Shown here: piece by piece, positions 11,242 through 22,689 of the stretch | Numbering within the stretch: the first letter of the stretch is position 1 | Layout of the letters: each line of letters starts with the position of its first letter | NCBI GenBank assembly: GCA_038501625.1 | Contig: JAZAYU010000034.1 | Span: 6,298,467 to 6,362,466, forward strand | Direction of reading: 5' to 3' | Source of the DNA: Corbicula japonica | Taxonomy: Eukaryota; Mollusca; Bivalvia; Venerida; Cyrenidae | Length of the DNA: 64,000 nt | The notes under the pieces: generated by a model | Databases searched by the model: none | Told to the model about the DNA's origin: nothing | The model's input: the letters and a program-made list of their open reading frames with translations, nothing else | Position numbers and translations under genes: made by a program

Positions 11242-11670
11242 TATTCCTTTAAGTATAGGTTAGTGTTTATTAATGAGCATTTACAAAATTGACTCAGTCT
11301 AGCATGGACAGAGATAATATAGTGATACATGTACATGTACGAACTGAGATTGTTATTATCAGAAAAGAAATTTTTAAGTTTCTGAAAAGATCATTTTTCT
11401 ACTTTGATAAATATGTGGCCAGTCTAATAATCAATGAAGTAGGATACTCTGTAATAAGAAGTAACATTTCTTCAGATGCTATGCAATGAATCCATAATAC
11501 AAAGATGATCATGAAGTCAATCAAGTTTTGATGAAAGACAATATGCATGCTTTTTAGATTTTACATCTGATGGCATATCATCAAATAGTAATGAACATGT
11601 GCAAAACTACTGTAAATCCACTGAGAGTTTTGCAAACCACAATAAATCATAATTATGTTTTGAATTTATT

Positions 11671-11947
11671 ATGCCCACCTTCAAAGAAGCGGAGGTATAT
11701 TGATTTGCACATGTCAGTCAGTTGGTTCGTCCTTTCGTAACCAACCTTGTCTGATCAATAACTAGGAAACAATTTGATACAAAGTTCTTAGATTAAGTAG
11801 GGATGTTAGTCATCATAAGTTAATGACCCCTATTGATTTGAGGTCAGTAGGTCAAATGTCAAGGTCACAGTGACCTGCATTAAATAATAGCAGATTACTA
11901 TCCAATTGGCATTTGGGGGGCATATGTTGTTTCAAACATCTCTTGTT
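11671..11947 (+). mobile_element. Short hairpin-capped Helentron-like element (family G)
   Basis: Begins after TTTATT with a hairpin (ATGCCCACCTTC, short loop, GAAGCGGAGGTAT). Ends with GGGGGGCAT, a small hairpin (ATGTT ... AACAT) and CTCTTGTT. Contains CCTTTCGTAACC-type sequence and one perfect AGGTCAcagTGACCT palindrome at 11862-11876. Non-coding. Confidence 0.7.
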
Positions 11948-13246
11948 AAAATAGCAGAAATTTCCCGCCAAAATATGTCAGGTGTATTTCACAGAGTGTT
12001 ATTTCCAAAATCCTGGTTTCTTGCATAATGTGCATCAGTATGAAATAACTTTTATAAATTAAAGCATTTAAAAGTCAGAAATTGCTTGACCATGGCAAAC
12101 AATAGTTTTTGTTGAAATATGTGTAAGGAGTTACTAAGGACCTGGTGGTTGTTGCTTGCTATTTAAACAACTAAACAAACATAGCTTCCCATAAATTACA
12201 GGTATACATGTAGTTGCTTTAATACATTATTTTAATATCTTCTTTTAATTTGTTAGAAACTCATGTCTTGGCCACACCTTTTTCTTGATTTTATCATTTA
12301 AAAGTTGGGGATGTAGCCAATTCATAGGTGTAGGTGAAAAATTTTCTGAACGATAATGATTGTTCTGATTTAATGACTAAAATGTTCTTACTTAGTGATA
12401 AATTTATATTAGCTCGCTTAATTAAAAATGTAGTGCAGTAGTGCCATTATCTAAGTCTCCTACAGCAAACTAATTTAAATTACTTATATCTATATTATAA
12501 TTAAAAAGATATTTTGTGTTAACATCATAATTATTCTTCAAACAAATAATGGTTTGAAGTTTCACAGTCAACATACCGCAAGTCTGTACAAGACACTGTG
12601 ATACTGATGACTGCCTATAATTGACAAGTTAATTTCACCTATTTCAATTATTGTTAATGGAGTCCATTTTCTAGCCTTGACTTTGAGTATTAGTTAGAAG
12701 CAGACAAAGAAAACAATATAATAACAATAGTAACAAACAAGAAGAAATATCTGCCGTTGAGGCGAAGTTCATCCTTGCCTTTCTCACCATGAACATGCAA
12801 ACATTACAATTCTTACTACCTATTACTTGCTATTAATTGCATTAAACAGGTAATAAAACAACAAGTAAAGTTTCAAGTTCCAAATTATACATGATTACTG
12901 TTATTATGTTATGGTTTTAAAATTCCACGAAGTAGTAATAATTTACCAATGAAAATATTATTCTATCTGTTTATAAGGGATAAAGTTTATTTCCTTTGTA
13001 AAAAGTAAAAATATATAAACAATTTGTTTGAATTAATAACATTTAATACTGCAATTTAATACTGGTAATAAAAGATAAATATTGTCTTGGGCCACAAAGA
13101 TTGGAGAATGGTACTGGAACTAGCATTTAATTTGGAGGCAGAGCTCAATTTCAGCCATGCAGCTGCTGGCTGTCAGATATTATAGATTGGTTTCAGGTCC
13201 AAATTTTATGATCGTAAGAGCCACTGAAGCTTTTCACAGTAGTCTC
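11948..13246. other. No gene seen
   Basis: AT-rich, with stops in all frames and no convincing splice-bounded exon or repeat family. Confidence 0.4.
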
Positions 13247-13250
13247 TTAA

Positions 13251-13437
13251 CCCTTTCCTCCATAGACACAACTTTAATTCAAGGGTAAACAGTTTAGATC
13301 CAGATCAGCCGGCACATCTGTGCCGTCTGATCAGGATCTAAACTGTTCGCTTTTTGATTCATTGGGTTATTTCTGACCAAAATGTGACCAGTGCAGATCC
13401 TGATCAGAAGGCACGAGTGTGCATATGGAGGAAAGCT
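13251..13437. mobile_element. Family A TTAA-type dual-hairpin MITE
   Basis: Starts CCCTTTCCTCCATA, ends TATGGAGGAAAGCT, and TTAA flanks both sides (13247-13250 and 13438-13441). Two internal GATC-rich hairpins, centred on GATCAGCCGGCAC / GTGCCGTCTGATC-type arms, flank the linker ATTCATTGGGTTATTTCTGACC. The second hairpin lost part of its 3' arm. Confidence 0.85.
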
Positions 13438-13474
13438 TTAACATTACAGTCCCTGCTCTATTTCTCATCAACCC

Positions 13475-13671
13475 CAGGGCTTTTTTCCTTCTATAGCAGG
13501 GGGTGTTTATGGGCGCCTTCCCCTCAGAAAATTTCTGTAAAATCATGCAGTTTCCCCCTAAAAGTAACATTACATCAGGTTTTTTAATGCCCCTTTAGAG
13601 AAGAAATCATGCATTTTTCCCCAAAATTATAGGGCGTGGGCCCCTTCCCCAGGCAGTGAAGAAAAGCCCTG
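13475..13671. mobile_element. CAGGG-type hAT-like MITE
   Basis: Left end CAGGGCTTTTTTCCTTC, right end GAAGAAAAGCCCTG. Interior shared with 46553-47146 (AATCATGCAGTTT, CATTACATCAGGTTTTTT and GGGCGTGGGCC-like blocks). No clear target duplication remains. Confidence 0.65.
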
Positions 13672-14157
13672 AACCTTCTTTATTCCATAGATAAACTTTT
13701 ATAGCTGTGGACAAACAATCTAGATCCAAATCAGCCAGCAGGATCTGCACTGTTGGCTTTTAGATTCTTTAGGTTAGTTCTAACCAAGTAGCAAACAAGA
13801 CAAATCAAGATCAGCTTGCACAAACTTGCCAGCTCATCTAAATCTACAGTGTTCACCCATGGAATAACAGCCTTATCCCATGGGGTAGAGGGTTTAAATA
13901 TTTGAAACAACCATTAAGCTAAACATGTGCACTAAGGTCAACGTAATTTCCTATTGATATTATACAACGTGGATACAAAATATGTTTCATGTTCAACCAG
14001 TTTAGATCCAAAGAAACTGGCCAAATTTAATGTTCATAAAATTGAATGGTCTTTCAGCATTTATAATTTTAATATGAGCAGCACTATGCAAAGGGAAGTT
14101 GATGTAATTTCTGAAAAACGATCTTGCCAATGATCAGCAGACGGCATCGCATATTAA

Positions 14158-14347
14158 CCCTTTCCTTGATATATTTGCATTTTTACGCATGTGTGACCAG
14201 TGTAGAACCAGATCAGCCGGCACATCCGTGCCGTCTGATCAGGATCTGCACTGGTCGCATTTTGGTCAGAAATAACCTAATGAATCAAAAAGCGAACAGT
14301 TTAGATCCTGATCAGACGGCACAGAGGTGTATCTATACAGGAAAGGG
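14158..14347. mobile_element. Family A MITE, inverted orientation
   Basis: TTAA at 14154-14157 and 14348-14351. Termini are CCCTTTCCTTGATATA and ACAGGAAAGGG. Compared with the 13.25-kb copy the two hairpins occur in the opposite order. Confidence 0.9.
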
Positions 14348-14351
14348 TTAA

Positions 14352-14929
14352 GCATTTAGCAGTAAAAATATTAATTATCAGGAAAATATGTAATATTATC
14401 ACCTTATAATAATAATAATGGGAAAATGAGAGAATTGTTTGTTCTTTGGTGCAGCTCGTAAAATATATTATTTAACTATCGCTCGTAACCTTTCTTAATT
14501 ACCTATGAAGTGTGGAATCAAATAAGAACAACATAATTATTCTGTGCACATTTCCATTTTTAAACAACTAGAGTTGTACAATGATTGTTAAATATGCTTT
14601 CTTTAATAATTTTATTATTTAGTTTAAATATTTCCTCATTTATACAACACAATGTTTGACAGAAAAGGAAGTTATGTTTATTGTTAACTGGTTTTGTTGT
14701 TTGAATTTCTTTTTTGCTGAATATTCATTGACTTAAAGTGGTAGATATCTACATATTATTAAGTGCATTTTAAATGTTATTAATATTTATTGTTGCAAAT
14801 ATTTATATATTGAACCATCCCATATGAAAAAGTAAAGTAAATTAAAAGAAGCAAAATATTAAATTTGCAATGAAAAATATTAATTAGAATTTTTATGTAT
14901 TTCATCCCATGTCATTATTTTTATTGTAG
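14352..14929. other. Upstream intron or 5' region of the Q/N-rich gene
   Basis: Very AT-rich, no ORF. It ends at the acceptor TTTTATTGTAG that precedes the exon at 14930, so at least one 5' exon should lie upstream. Confidence 0.4.
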
Positions 14930-15590
14930 ATTAACACAAAAATCATGTCTGAAAAACAGTACCAATTTGTCAGTGCTCATCAACAGCTTGACCAACGAAA
15001 CCAGAACAGCGGTCCTGTTGCCAGAGCTAGCCAATCTCAACAGCGCAATTTTGAGCATGTGACAAGCAACAACCAATCAGAACAGATGAGGTATATTCAT
15101 ATGAATGGTGACAGCCAGACAGAGCAGCTTAAGTATGGGACTTGGAATACTTACAGTAAATCAGATCATCAGATTCATGATCATGTGACCAACAACAACC
15201 AATCAGAGTATCAGATGCATTATCATGTGACTAATAACAACCAATCAGAACATCAGAAGCATAATCACGTGACCTACAGCAAACAATCAAAAGAGCCTGA
15301 TTTCATCAACAAAGTGAACACTCACCAATTACACCAACTACAATCAGAGCAGTTGGTTTATGACAGAATAAACAACAACCAGTCAGGAAAACAGACTTAT
15401 CATGTGATACTCAACAGCCAACAAGGTGCTTGGGTTAATCAAGGTTCCTTTCACACTAATATTCCAACATCTTCTGTTGGTGATACAGCAGTACATGTGA
15501 GTGCACCTCTTAACCTCCAAGGAATTCAGCTTCACAACAGTTCAGTAGAGCAGTTGTACAGGGAACAAAGTCCGCAGTCTGACAAAACAG
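14930..15590 (+). CDS. Q/N/H-rich disordered protein, 5' coding exon
   Basis: Coding from the ATG at 14945 (context AAAATCATGT) to the donor ACAG|gtaaga at 15590: 215 codons plus one base. The acceptor tattgtag ends at 14929, leaving a 15-base 5' UTR, so the start is well placed. The protein is almost free of hydrophobic blocks and rich in Q, N, H and S. An imperfect unit of about 15-17 residues built on HVTNNNQSE recurs (FEHVTSNNQSEQM, HDHVTNNNQSEYQM, YHVTNNNQSEHQK, NHVTYSKQSK). No folded domain, signal peptide or membrane segment is visible. Prion-like low-complexity segments of this kind are common in transcription and RNA-binding factors, but I cannot name the family. The next exon appears to be 16152-16267. 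Confidence 0.75.
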
Positions 15591-15651
15591 GTAAGACATA
15601 GTTCAAAATGCACAGGTTGCAAAGATTGATTTTTGGAACAAACTGAATTAT

Positions 15652-15885
15652 CTCTTAAGTCCATAGATTTGACTTTTATCTTATCTGGCATCCATGACCA
15701 TGGCATATCTGGCACATCCATGGCATTTGATCAGGATCTACACTGTTAGCTTCTTGGTCAGAAATAACCAACTGAATCAAATACCGAACGCTGCAGATCC
15801 TTATCAGATGGCACTAATGTGCTGGCTGATCTAGATCTACACTGTGCACCAAAGCCATCACTGCATCTATATGGAGAAAAGTGTT
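15652..15885. mobile_element. Old family A relic in the intron of the Q/N-rich gene
   Basis: Recognisable GATCAGGATCTACACTG and GCTGATCTAGATCTACACTG arms, the AATAACC linker and a terminal TATATGGAGAAAAGTGTTAA, all substantially diverged. Confidence 0.7.
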
Positions 15886-16151
15886 AAATGATTTGCAGAG
15901 AATTAGTTGTCTAACAGGAATGATGATGCAGTATCTTCAAATTTAGAAGTCTTAAATGCTTTTTAAAATCAAGAGACCTTAATGCTAGAAAATCCTTGGT
16001 CATTAGTGTTAGTAAATGATTATATTTTTCAAGCAAATAGTCATTCAATTATGAAAACATGTAAGTCAATTTTTTTGTCATTATAGACATGCCTTGGATT
16101 GTATTTTGTTAAAAAAATTATGTAATGTTATGACAATCAGTTCATTTGCAG

Positions 16152-16267
16152 AATCAAGCTTTATGATTCAACAATTTTCATACTGTGAATATAGTTGCTC
16201 TTGTGAACATTCGCACCACAACCAAAAAGAGAACATAGAAGAACAAGCGAAAGCCACTTTGGGCTAG
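16152..16267 (+). CDS. Candidate terminal exon of the Q/N-rich gene
   Basis: Acceptor TTCATTTGCAG ends at 16151. The two first bases complete the codon left open by the donor at 15590, and the frame then stays open for 37 codons to TAG at 16265-16267. The translation (SSFMIQQFSYCEYSC, then EHSHHNQKENIEEQ) keeps the H/N/Q/S bias of the first exon, which supports the join. No good donor occurs before the stop, so I read it as the last exon, giving a protein near 253 residues. A transcript is needed to exclude a chance open frame. Confidence 0.5.
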
Positions 16268-16496
16268 GGCAAACATGCTGTTCTGTTTGTAAAAAGTGAA
16301 TATGACCAACTTTTATTTCTCTTCATAAGTAAGAAAATGAGATCTTTGCAAAAATTATGAGTGTAGTGATGTGTAGATATGATGAACCTTCAGGAAAACA
16401 CAGTTTCATATTTAAAAATTGTAAATTGTTCTGGCTTGATTGCTTTAAGAAAGTTGCATTTAAATCCAATATTGGTCGTTAGTGACTGTAGTACAC

Positions 16497-16685
16497 AACC
16501 GGAGGAACAGTGGTCAAGGGGAAGACTGTCGGACTCCAGATCCGGAGACTACGGGTTCGAATGAGGGATGAGATTGGCCACAGTTTCCCCAATACACATT
16601 CCGCGTGAGTACTGTCTGGACACCCAGAAAGCAGTCATCGAGTGTAATTGATATAAGTTGAAAGAACTTGTTTCACAACTTGAAT
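16497..16685 (+). mobile_element. tRNA-derived SINE
   Basis: The head is a tRNA-like Pol III promoter: A box TGGTCAAGGGG at 16511-16521 and B box GGTTCGAAT at 16554-16562. Between them an anticodon arm (GGACTCCAGATCC) reads CCA, resembling tRNA-Trp. A non-tRNA body follows (GATTGGCCACAGTTTCCCC, then ATATAAGTTGAAAG...TTTCAC), as in metazoan core-bearing SINEs. The acceptor stem does not close well, so it is not a functional tRNA gene. Confidence 0.7.
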
Positions 16686-17003
16686 GGTGAAACTTCTGTT
16701 GAAACAATTTTTGAGATGATCTGGTTTAATGAGTGCGAGGTTTTCAATGAGAAAAGTGTGCTTGAGGAAATAAATTTTGGGCAGCATTGTAGCCCTGCCA
16801 AAACAGAAAACATATATACATATATATGTATTATATAGTTGTTCTTGTATGCCGATGCTGCATCTTTTCTCTGTAAGGTTTTTCATAATTGAGTTTGTAT
16901 TTCAGATTTCTTTTGTTAACTTATAGCAGTTTTTTTTTTATGCCCCCGCCATGAAATGGCGACGGGCATTAAGAGTTGCTCCTGTCCGTCCGTCCGTATT
17001 CTC

Positions 17004-17515
17004 GTGAACGCAACTCCTCCTACACTACTAGTCGGAATTTAATGAAACTTGACCACAATGCTTGGCCTGATATGTAGTTGTGCATGAAGGTGGGGTTTCG
17101 CTCTTACATGTTCCGTTCAGAAGTTATTGCCCTTTGATACTTCCATTTACATTAGTTTTAATAGGAGTATATCTCGTGAACGCAACTCCTCCTACACTAC
17201 TGGTGGGAATTTAATGAAACTTGACCACAATGCTTGGCCTGATATGTTGTTGTGCATAAAGGTGGGGTTTTGCTCTTACATGTTCTGTTCAGAAGTTATG
17301 GCCCTTTGATAATTCCATTTACATTAGTTTTAATAGGAATATATCTTGTGAACGCAACTCCTCCTACACCTCTGCTGGGAATTTGATGAAACTTTACCAC
17401 AATGCTTGGCCTGATATGTTGTTGTGCAAAAAGGTGGGGTTTTGCTATTACATGTTCTGTTCAGAAGTTATGGCCCTTTGATACTTCCATTTACATTAGT
17501 TTTAATAGGAATATA
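17004..17515 (+). repeat. Tandem repeat, about 3 x 171 bp (core 1 of family D)
   Basis: Units share AACGCAACTCCTCCTACAC, GACCACAATGCTTGGCCTGA and GAAGTTATGGCCCTTTGATA. Divergence is low. Confidence 0.85.
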
Positions 17516-17709
17516 TCTTGTTTCTTATATTTTGTGCATTTTGCCCATAACTTAAAAACTACTTGAGATACTGCCTTGAAACTTGAAATATATTTTCACC
17601 ATCAAAATCTACATCATAACCAACAAGACCCATAACCATGCTTCCAATATTTTCAAATTATGCCCCTTTTTCACTTACATTTTGTGTTAAGAAAAATATA
17701 CACTTTGCC

Positions 17710-18920
17710 CTTAACTTTGTTTGGAATGGAGGGATTTCAAAATAACTTGGCACAAATGTTCACCATAACAAGGCGGTGTGTCGTGACTGTAGGTCCAAGG
17801 TCAAGGTCACTGTTACTAAAAATAGAATTTTCTTGCAAAATCCTGTCCGCTCTGTAACTTTGTTATTTCTTATTGGATTTTTAAATAACTTGGTATAATT
17901 GTTCACCATATCAAGACGGTATGTCACATACATGCCCAAGCCTTTAGGTCCAAGGTTAAGGTCACTGTTACTAAAAATAGAATTTTCTTGTCCGGGCTGT
18001 TACTTTGTTATGAATGGAGGGATTTCAAAATAACTTGGCACAAATGTTCACCATGACAGGGCGATGTGTCACGTACCATGCCCATGCCTGTAGGTCAAGG
18101 TCAGTGTTACTTAAAATAGAATTCTCTTGTCCGGGCTGTTACTTTGTTATGAATGGAGGGATTTCAAAATAACTTTGCACAAATGTTCACTATGACAAGG
18201 CAGTGTGTCCGCACAATACCCAAGCCTGAAGGTCCAAGGTCAAGGTCACTGTTACTAAAAATATAATTTTCTTGTCCAGGCTGTAACTTCATTATAAATG
18301 GAGGGATTTCAAAATAACTTGACACAAATGTTCACCATGACAGGGCGGTGTATCGCGTACCATGCCCATGCCTGTAGGTCAAGGTCACTGTTACTAAAAA
18401 AAGAATTCTCTTGTCCGTGCTGTAACTTTGTTAGGAATAGATTGATTTCAAAATAACTTGACACAAATGTTCATCATGACAAGATGGTGTGTCCCGTACC
18501 ATGCCCATGCCTAAGTCCAAGGTCAAGGTCACTGTTACTAAAATAGAATTTTCTTGTCAGGGTTGTAACTACATTAGGAATATAGTAATTTCAAAATAAC
18601 TTGGCAGAAATGTTCACCATGACAAGGTGGTGAGTTGTGTACCATGTCCATGCCTGTAGGTCCAAGGTCAAGGTCACTGTTACTAAAAATAGAATTTCCT
18701 TGTCCGGGCTATTACTTTGTTTTGAATGGAGGGTTTTCAAAATAACTTGGCACAAATGTTCACTATGACAAGGCGGTGTGTTGCGTACATTACCCATGCC
18801 TGTAAGTCCAAGGTCAAGGTCACAGTTACTAAAACTTGAATTTACTTGTTCGGGCTATAACTTCTTTATGAATGAAGGGATTTCAAAATAACTTGGCACA
18901 AATGTTCACTATGACATTGC
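17710..18920 (+). repeat. Tandem repeat, about 8 x 140 bp (core 2 of family D)
   Basis: Units share GGGATTTCAAAATAACTTGG, ATGTTCACCATGACA and AAGGTCAAGGTCACTGTTAC followed by AATAGAATTTTCTTGT. The last block also occurs in the core of the 36.3-kb element. Confidence 0.85.
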
Positions 18921-19450
18921 ATTTCATTACCACCAACTTCTTCACAGACATTTCCGTAATGAGAAGACAACAGTGCCACAAATACAAATAATTTACTTGA
19001 TCATCAAGTTTATGCATATTCTTATAATTACTCGAACATCACTGTCTTTGAAATGCTATTATTCCCATCATTGCACTTTAGTATCTGGAAATGATGCATA
19101 GCGGGGGCATCCGTGTCCTATGGACACATTTCTAGTATACAATATGGGTTTCTCATTTACAATCATGCAAATAGGGCATATCTCGTCGAAAAAGAGATTG
19201 AGGGTTTTTGGTGACAGAATTTCAGCAGGTTGAGAGTACATGGTAGAGGTTGAGAGTACATGGTAGTGAGATGAGCAGAGATGATGAAAACAGTTAAACC
19301 TTTAACTCTTTACTCCATGGGATATGGCTGTTATCCCATCGCAAATAGTGTAGTACTTAGAATTTGAACAAACAGGCTGTTGAAATTTGAGTTTAAGCAT
19401 AAGTGGGGAATTGTAGTATTGATTGGTTATAAGCAAAATGTTGGTAGTAG

Positions 19451-19597
19451 TGCCAAGATCATTAAACTAAATCTGGAGACCAGTCTCAAATCTCAAGCAT
19501 CTGATTGGCTGAAATGGTGACCAGTCACCCAATCAGCCAGTCATATGCTTGAGATTTGAGTCTGTTCTCCAATCTTAGTTTTATGATCTTGGGTCCT
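19451..19597. mobile_element. Family B palindromic MITE
   Basis: About 145-bp inverted repeat. Arms run from GCCAAGATCATTAAACT through AGACCAGTCTCAAATCTC and GATTGGCTGAAATGG to the mirror. The second arm carries a small deletion near the centre. Confidence 0.8.
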
Positions 19598-19599
19598 GA

Positions 19600-20690
19600 T
19601 TAGATCATCCTTAGAGAAATGCTGAGAAGATGTGCTGCCGAAATCAGTACATTAAAACTTAAAACTTGGCATAAACCAACATGTTTTATTTTAGCACTTA
19701 AAACAACACCAATTTTTTTTAAAACTTTTATTTATTTAGTAAAATCTTGATCTACCCAGTACTTTGTTCGCCCTAACAATAAAAGTGGTTTAATATATAG
19801 CAAAGGGTTCATTCTCATTTTTCCCCAATAAAAAGAAGAATGTGTTTTGTAGACAATATCTTATATGGTTACATCTAGAAATAGCATTACCTGAACCTGA
19901 CTTTCAGAAATAATTGTTTAGTTGTAGGCGTTTGTATATGAACCACACTTTCCTAATGAACTTCAAACTATAGTTTATTGAAGATATTTTTATGTGAGTT
20001 TGTTATATAAACTGTACTTATATTACCACAAAGTGCTGGAAATAGCTGACAGTTTTAGAATTTTCTGGGCGGGAAAAGTATACTGTGGTCGTTACCTTGC
20101 GTTGAGTAGCGTACTATTTCATTCAAGATTTTTATATTATTAAACGGGTCTGTTTATATTGAGGTGGGAGCAGGTGTTCCGTTCATGACTAAATTTATTT
20201 CTATGAACTAAGAATGTTATACAACAGAAATATATAAGTCCATTGCTGACACGTGCATTTTTTAACAGTATCCAAAACATTAGTTTTCTCTTATTGCATG
20301 TGATACAAGTAACATGTGAAATTTAGTAATCTATAATTCTAACATGACCACTGAAATTCTCAATTATGTGCAATGGATAGAGGTAACAGTGATTAAATCC
20401 ATGAAAAACACTTTTACGCACATGTATTACTTTTTTGATGTCATTTATAGTTTTTGACATGATAAACCACTTGAAGAACATACCCAGCTAGATGGACTGA
20501 TGTTTTTAAAGCTCTATAATGTATATTTATGTTTGAATTGAAATTATAAGTAGGTGCCAGTGATGTATCATCAGCAGCAATTTAAGATTTCATCAATAAC
20601 AATAACATGTAATAACACCAATCTCACTGAAGTCAGATCCAACAAAATGAAATAGATCTGATGATGGCCTGCAAGCACCGTATATAAGCG
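19600..20690. other. No gene seen
   Basis: AT-rich, with no splice-bounded open frame or recognised repeat. Confidence 0.35.
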
Positions 20691-20699
20691 ATATCAGTA

Positions 20700-20726
20700 C
20701 CCCCCCCCCCCCCCCCCCCCCCCCCC
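20700..20726 (+). repeat. Poly-C tract (27 C)
   Basis: Twenty-seven uninterrupted C. The complementary G-run could form a quadruplex. The exact length may be an assembly or sequencing artefact. Confidence 0.9.
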
Positions 20727-20787
20727 AGTCATTTTTAGGTGACAATGTGATTGGTTTAGAAGGTTGGTGATAAAAAAACAATTTTAA

Positions 20788-21144
20788 CCCTTTCCTCCAT
20801 AGACACACCTTTATTGTGTGGGCGAACAGTTTATATTCTTGGCCAAGAATAGGAAGAAGTTTTGGACATTTTAGAGACTTTAGGTCTCCGTCTAAGAAAT
20901 TCCCTCCCTGACAATATAGCATAGATATAGTGTAAAATAACCCTTTCTTCCATAGATACACCTTTTTGCATGGGCGAACAGTAGATCCTGATCCTGATCA
21001 GACGGCACACCTTTTGATTCATTAAGTTATTTCTAACAAAATAGGGACCAGTGCAGATCCTGATCAAAAGGCACAGATGTGCCAGCTGATCTGGATCAAC
21101 ACTGGTCGCACATGCGTAAAAATGCATATATATGTAGGAAAGGG
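20788..21144. mobile_element. Composite family A MITE with an extra module
   Basis: TTAA at 20784-20787 and 21145-21148. The left part stops within the first hairpin and is followed by a module (20836-20944) starting TTCTTGGCCAAGAATAGG. A second family A start (AATAACCCTTTCTTCC) at about 20937 then begins a nearly complete copy. The same module precedes the copy at 29682. Confidence 0.75.
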
Positions 21145-21882
21145 TTAAGTGACTCATTGTCAGATCCTGATAGCATAGCTGGTTTTCAGGAAATGACTTA
21201 TCAGATTGTAATAAAAGTCAAATAAATAAATGAGGTAATAAAAGCAAAAACATTCAATAATTTGCAGCTGATATTTGCTAAATAAATTGAACCTTAATCA
21301 GCAGTTTTTATTTTGGGAAGTTCTGTAAAATGTTTGCTTAGTTTCCTAAAGTTATTGGATTAAAAAAATAATTCTTGATTAATAAATTTAAATATATTTG
21401 TAAAGCTGTTTATGATCCAATCAGATATAATTAAATCTGTTGTAGGTCCACTGTATAGTACTTTTGTACTAAAACTTTTATGTTTCTGTTAATCATAGAA
21501 GACAAATAAATGAAAAAAAAAAATTCAGCTTTTATGTGGTTCCCACATTTACCCCTTATAAAATTTTATAATAGTTCATTGAAAAGCAAAAGAAGATAAA
21601 AAAAAAACAAATTCTGCAGAAAAATGTCTAAATGTTATTCAAGAAAATTATCTTTAATGACACATAAGTTGCCAAAGCATCAGTAGTGTGATAATAATAG
21701 AATATAATAGCTATTTAAATTAAATTAAGTAATTGTAATTTTCTGAAGAAATAATTGAAAGTCCAACATCCAAAATGTAAGTACAGAAAATAATTGTTTT
21801 TCTTGGGAAAATTTCCTTGCAGATAATGACTAGTGGGTGTTAACAATGTAACCCTGGAAAACTTCCATGCAAGTTGTGTTTC

Positions 21883-21999
21883 CCATGGAAAATTTCAAGT
21901 TTATCCCCCAGAATATTATTTTTCCATGGATATCCAAAATGCCAGTCAATTTCCATGGAATTCCATCCATATTTCATGGATGTCCATAGTTTCCATGGA
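21883..21999. repeat. Cluster of CCATGGA palindromes
   Basis: Four exact CCATGGA sites (21883, 21924, 21953, 21993), most within TTTCCATGGAAA-like contexts, plus several half sites between. No ordinary repeat unit explains them. Confidence 0.7.
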
Positions 22000-22099
22000 A
22001 AATCTGGATTGGCTGTGGAGTGCCTTAGTAACAGATCAACTTCATTATTATACTGCAACGAAATTTGCTTGAATTTGATTGGATAATGTGCCGTTGATG

Positions 22100-22440
22100 T
22101 ATATCCGTATTTACGGATCGGCCGTAGATATTAACGCACGTGCCTTAATTTCCCTCTCTGGCCTCCTACCTTTTGTTGTCGTCCGCCATTTTGTTTTTGA
22201 ATTTCCGTAAAAATGCATAATTTGAAGCCGAGCTTATAAATTATAAAGCGGTATGCTTAGGAATTACTAAAATTGTTACAGAAAATATTTGTGTCTTGTT
22301 TTAACGTAAAAAACAATGAGATTATTCCTATAATTTTGTAAATAACTATCAAATCGATAGTCCATTCAATTTCTATGGAAGTGACGTCATGCAGGTAAAT
22401 TAATGACGTCAGACATGTAATTATTGAGGTTCTCAGCGGG
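22100..22440 (+). promoter_or_regulatory. Possible promoter of the 22.86-kb gene
   Basis: Locally richer in CpG than its surroundings. Contains a 16-bp perfect palindrome ATCCGTATTTACGGAT (22103-22118), CCGCCATTTTG matching YY1 (22183-22193), and two perfect CRE sites TGACGTCA at 22382-22389 and 22404-22411, 22 bp apart. It lies about 450 bp upstream of the first coding exon. That it is a promoter is inference. Confidence 0.35.
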
Positions 22441-22526
22441 GAATTAAGCCGTTCGGCATTAAATAAGGGAAATAAATGAAAAATCGATGTTTTCTAACTA
22501 TTTTTGTCTGAAAAAGTCTTTGCAGT

Positions 22527-22675
22527 ATAATAAAACAATTATTTGGTTCCTTGAAAGGGTATGTGAGGATATATTGCTGGTCTGGGTGTCATATTATCCC
22601 TCGCCTGCGGCTCGGGTAATATGACACCCAGACCGGCAATATATCCTCACATTCCCTGTCAAGAAACCAAATAAC
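22527..22675. mobile_element. Long fold-back element
   Basis: Near-perfect inverted repeat with arms of about 65-70 bp (ATTTGGTTCCTTG, GTGAGGATATATTGC, GGTCTGGGTGTCATATTA) and a short central CCTGCGG turn. It should extrude a strong hairpin. No target duplication is evident. Confidence 0.8.
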
Positions 22676-22689
22676 TATATAATATTTGC

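Larger units (their letters stand above)
16940..19136 (+). mobile_element. Large hairpin-capped tandem-core element (family D)
   Basis: After a T-run the element opens with a hairpin (16940-16969; ATGCCCCCGCCAT, loop gaa, closing arm) and a GTCCGTCCGTCCG stretch. Core 1 is about three copies of a 171-bp unit (starts near 17004, 17174 and 17348, AACGCAACTCCTCC). Core 2 is about eight copies of a unit of roughly 140 bp around GATTTCAAAATAACTTGGC and GGTCAAGGTCACTGTTACT. It closes with GCGGGGGCAT, a small hairpin (GTGTCC TAT GGACAC) and TTTCTAGT. Non-coding. This resembles 'pearl' / Helentron-derived elements of bivalves. Confidence 0.8.

Noticed and set aside
11289..11489. 66-codon ORF MTQSSMDRDNIV...
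   Set aside because: No homology recognised, no splice support; composition typical of random AT-rich sequence.
16500..16572. Functional tRNA-Trp gene
   Set aside because: A and B boxes and a CCA anticodon are present, but the acceptor stem does not pair and a SINE body follows.
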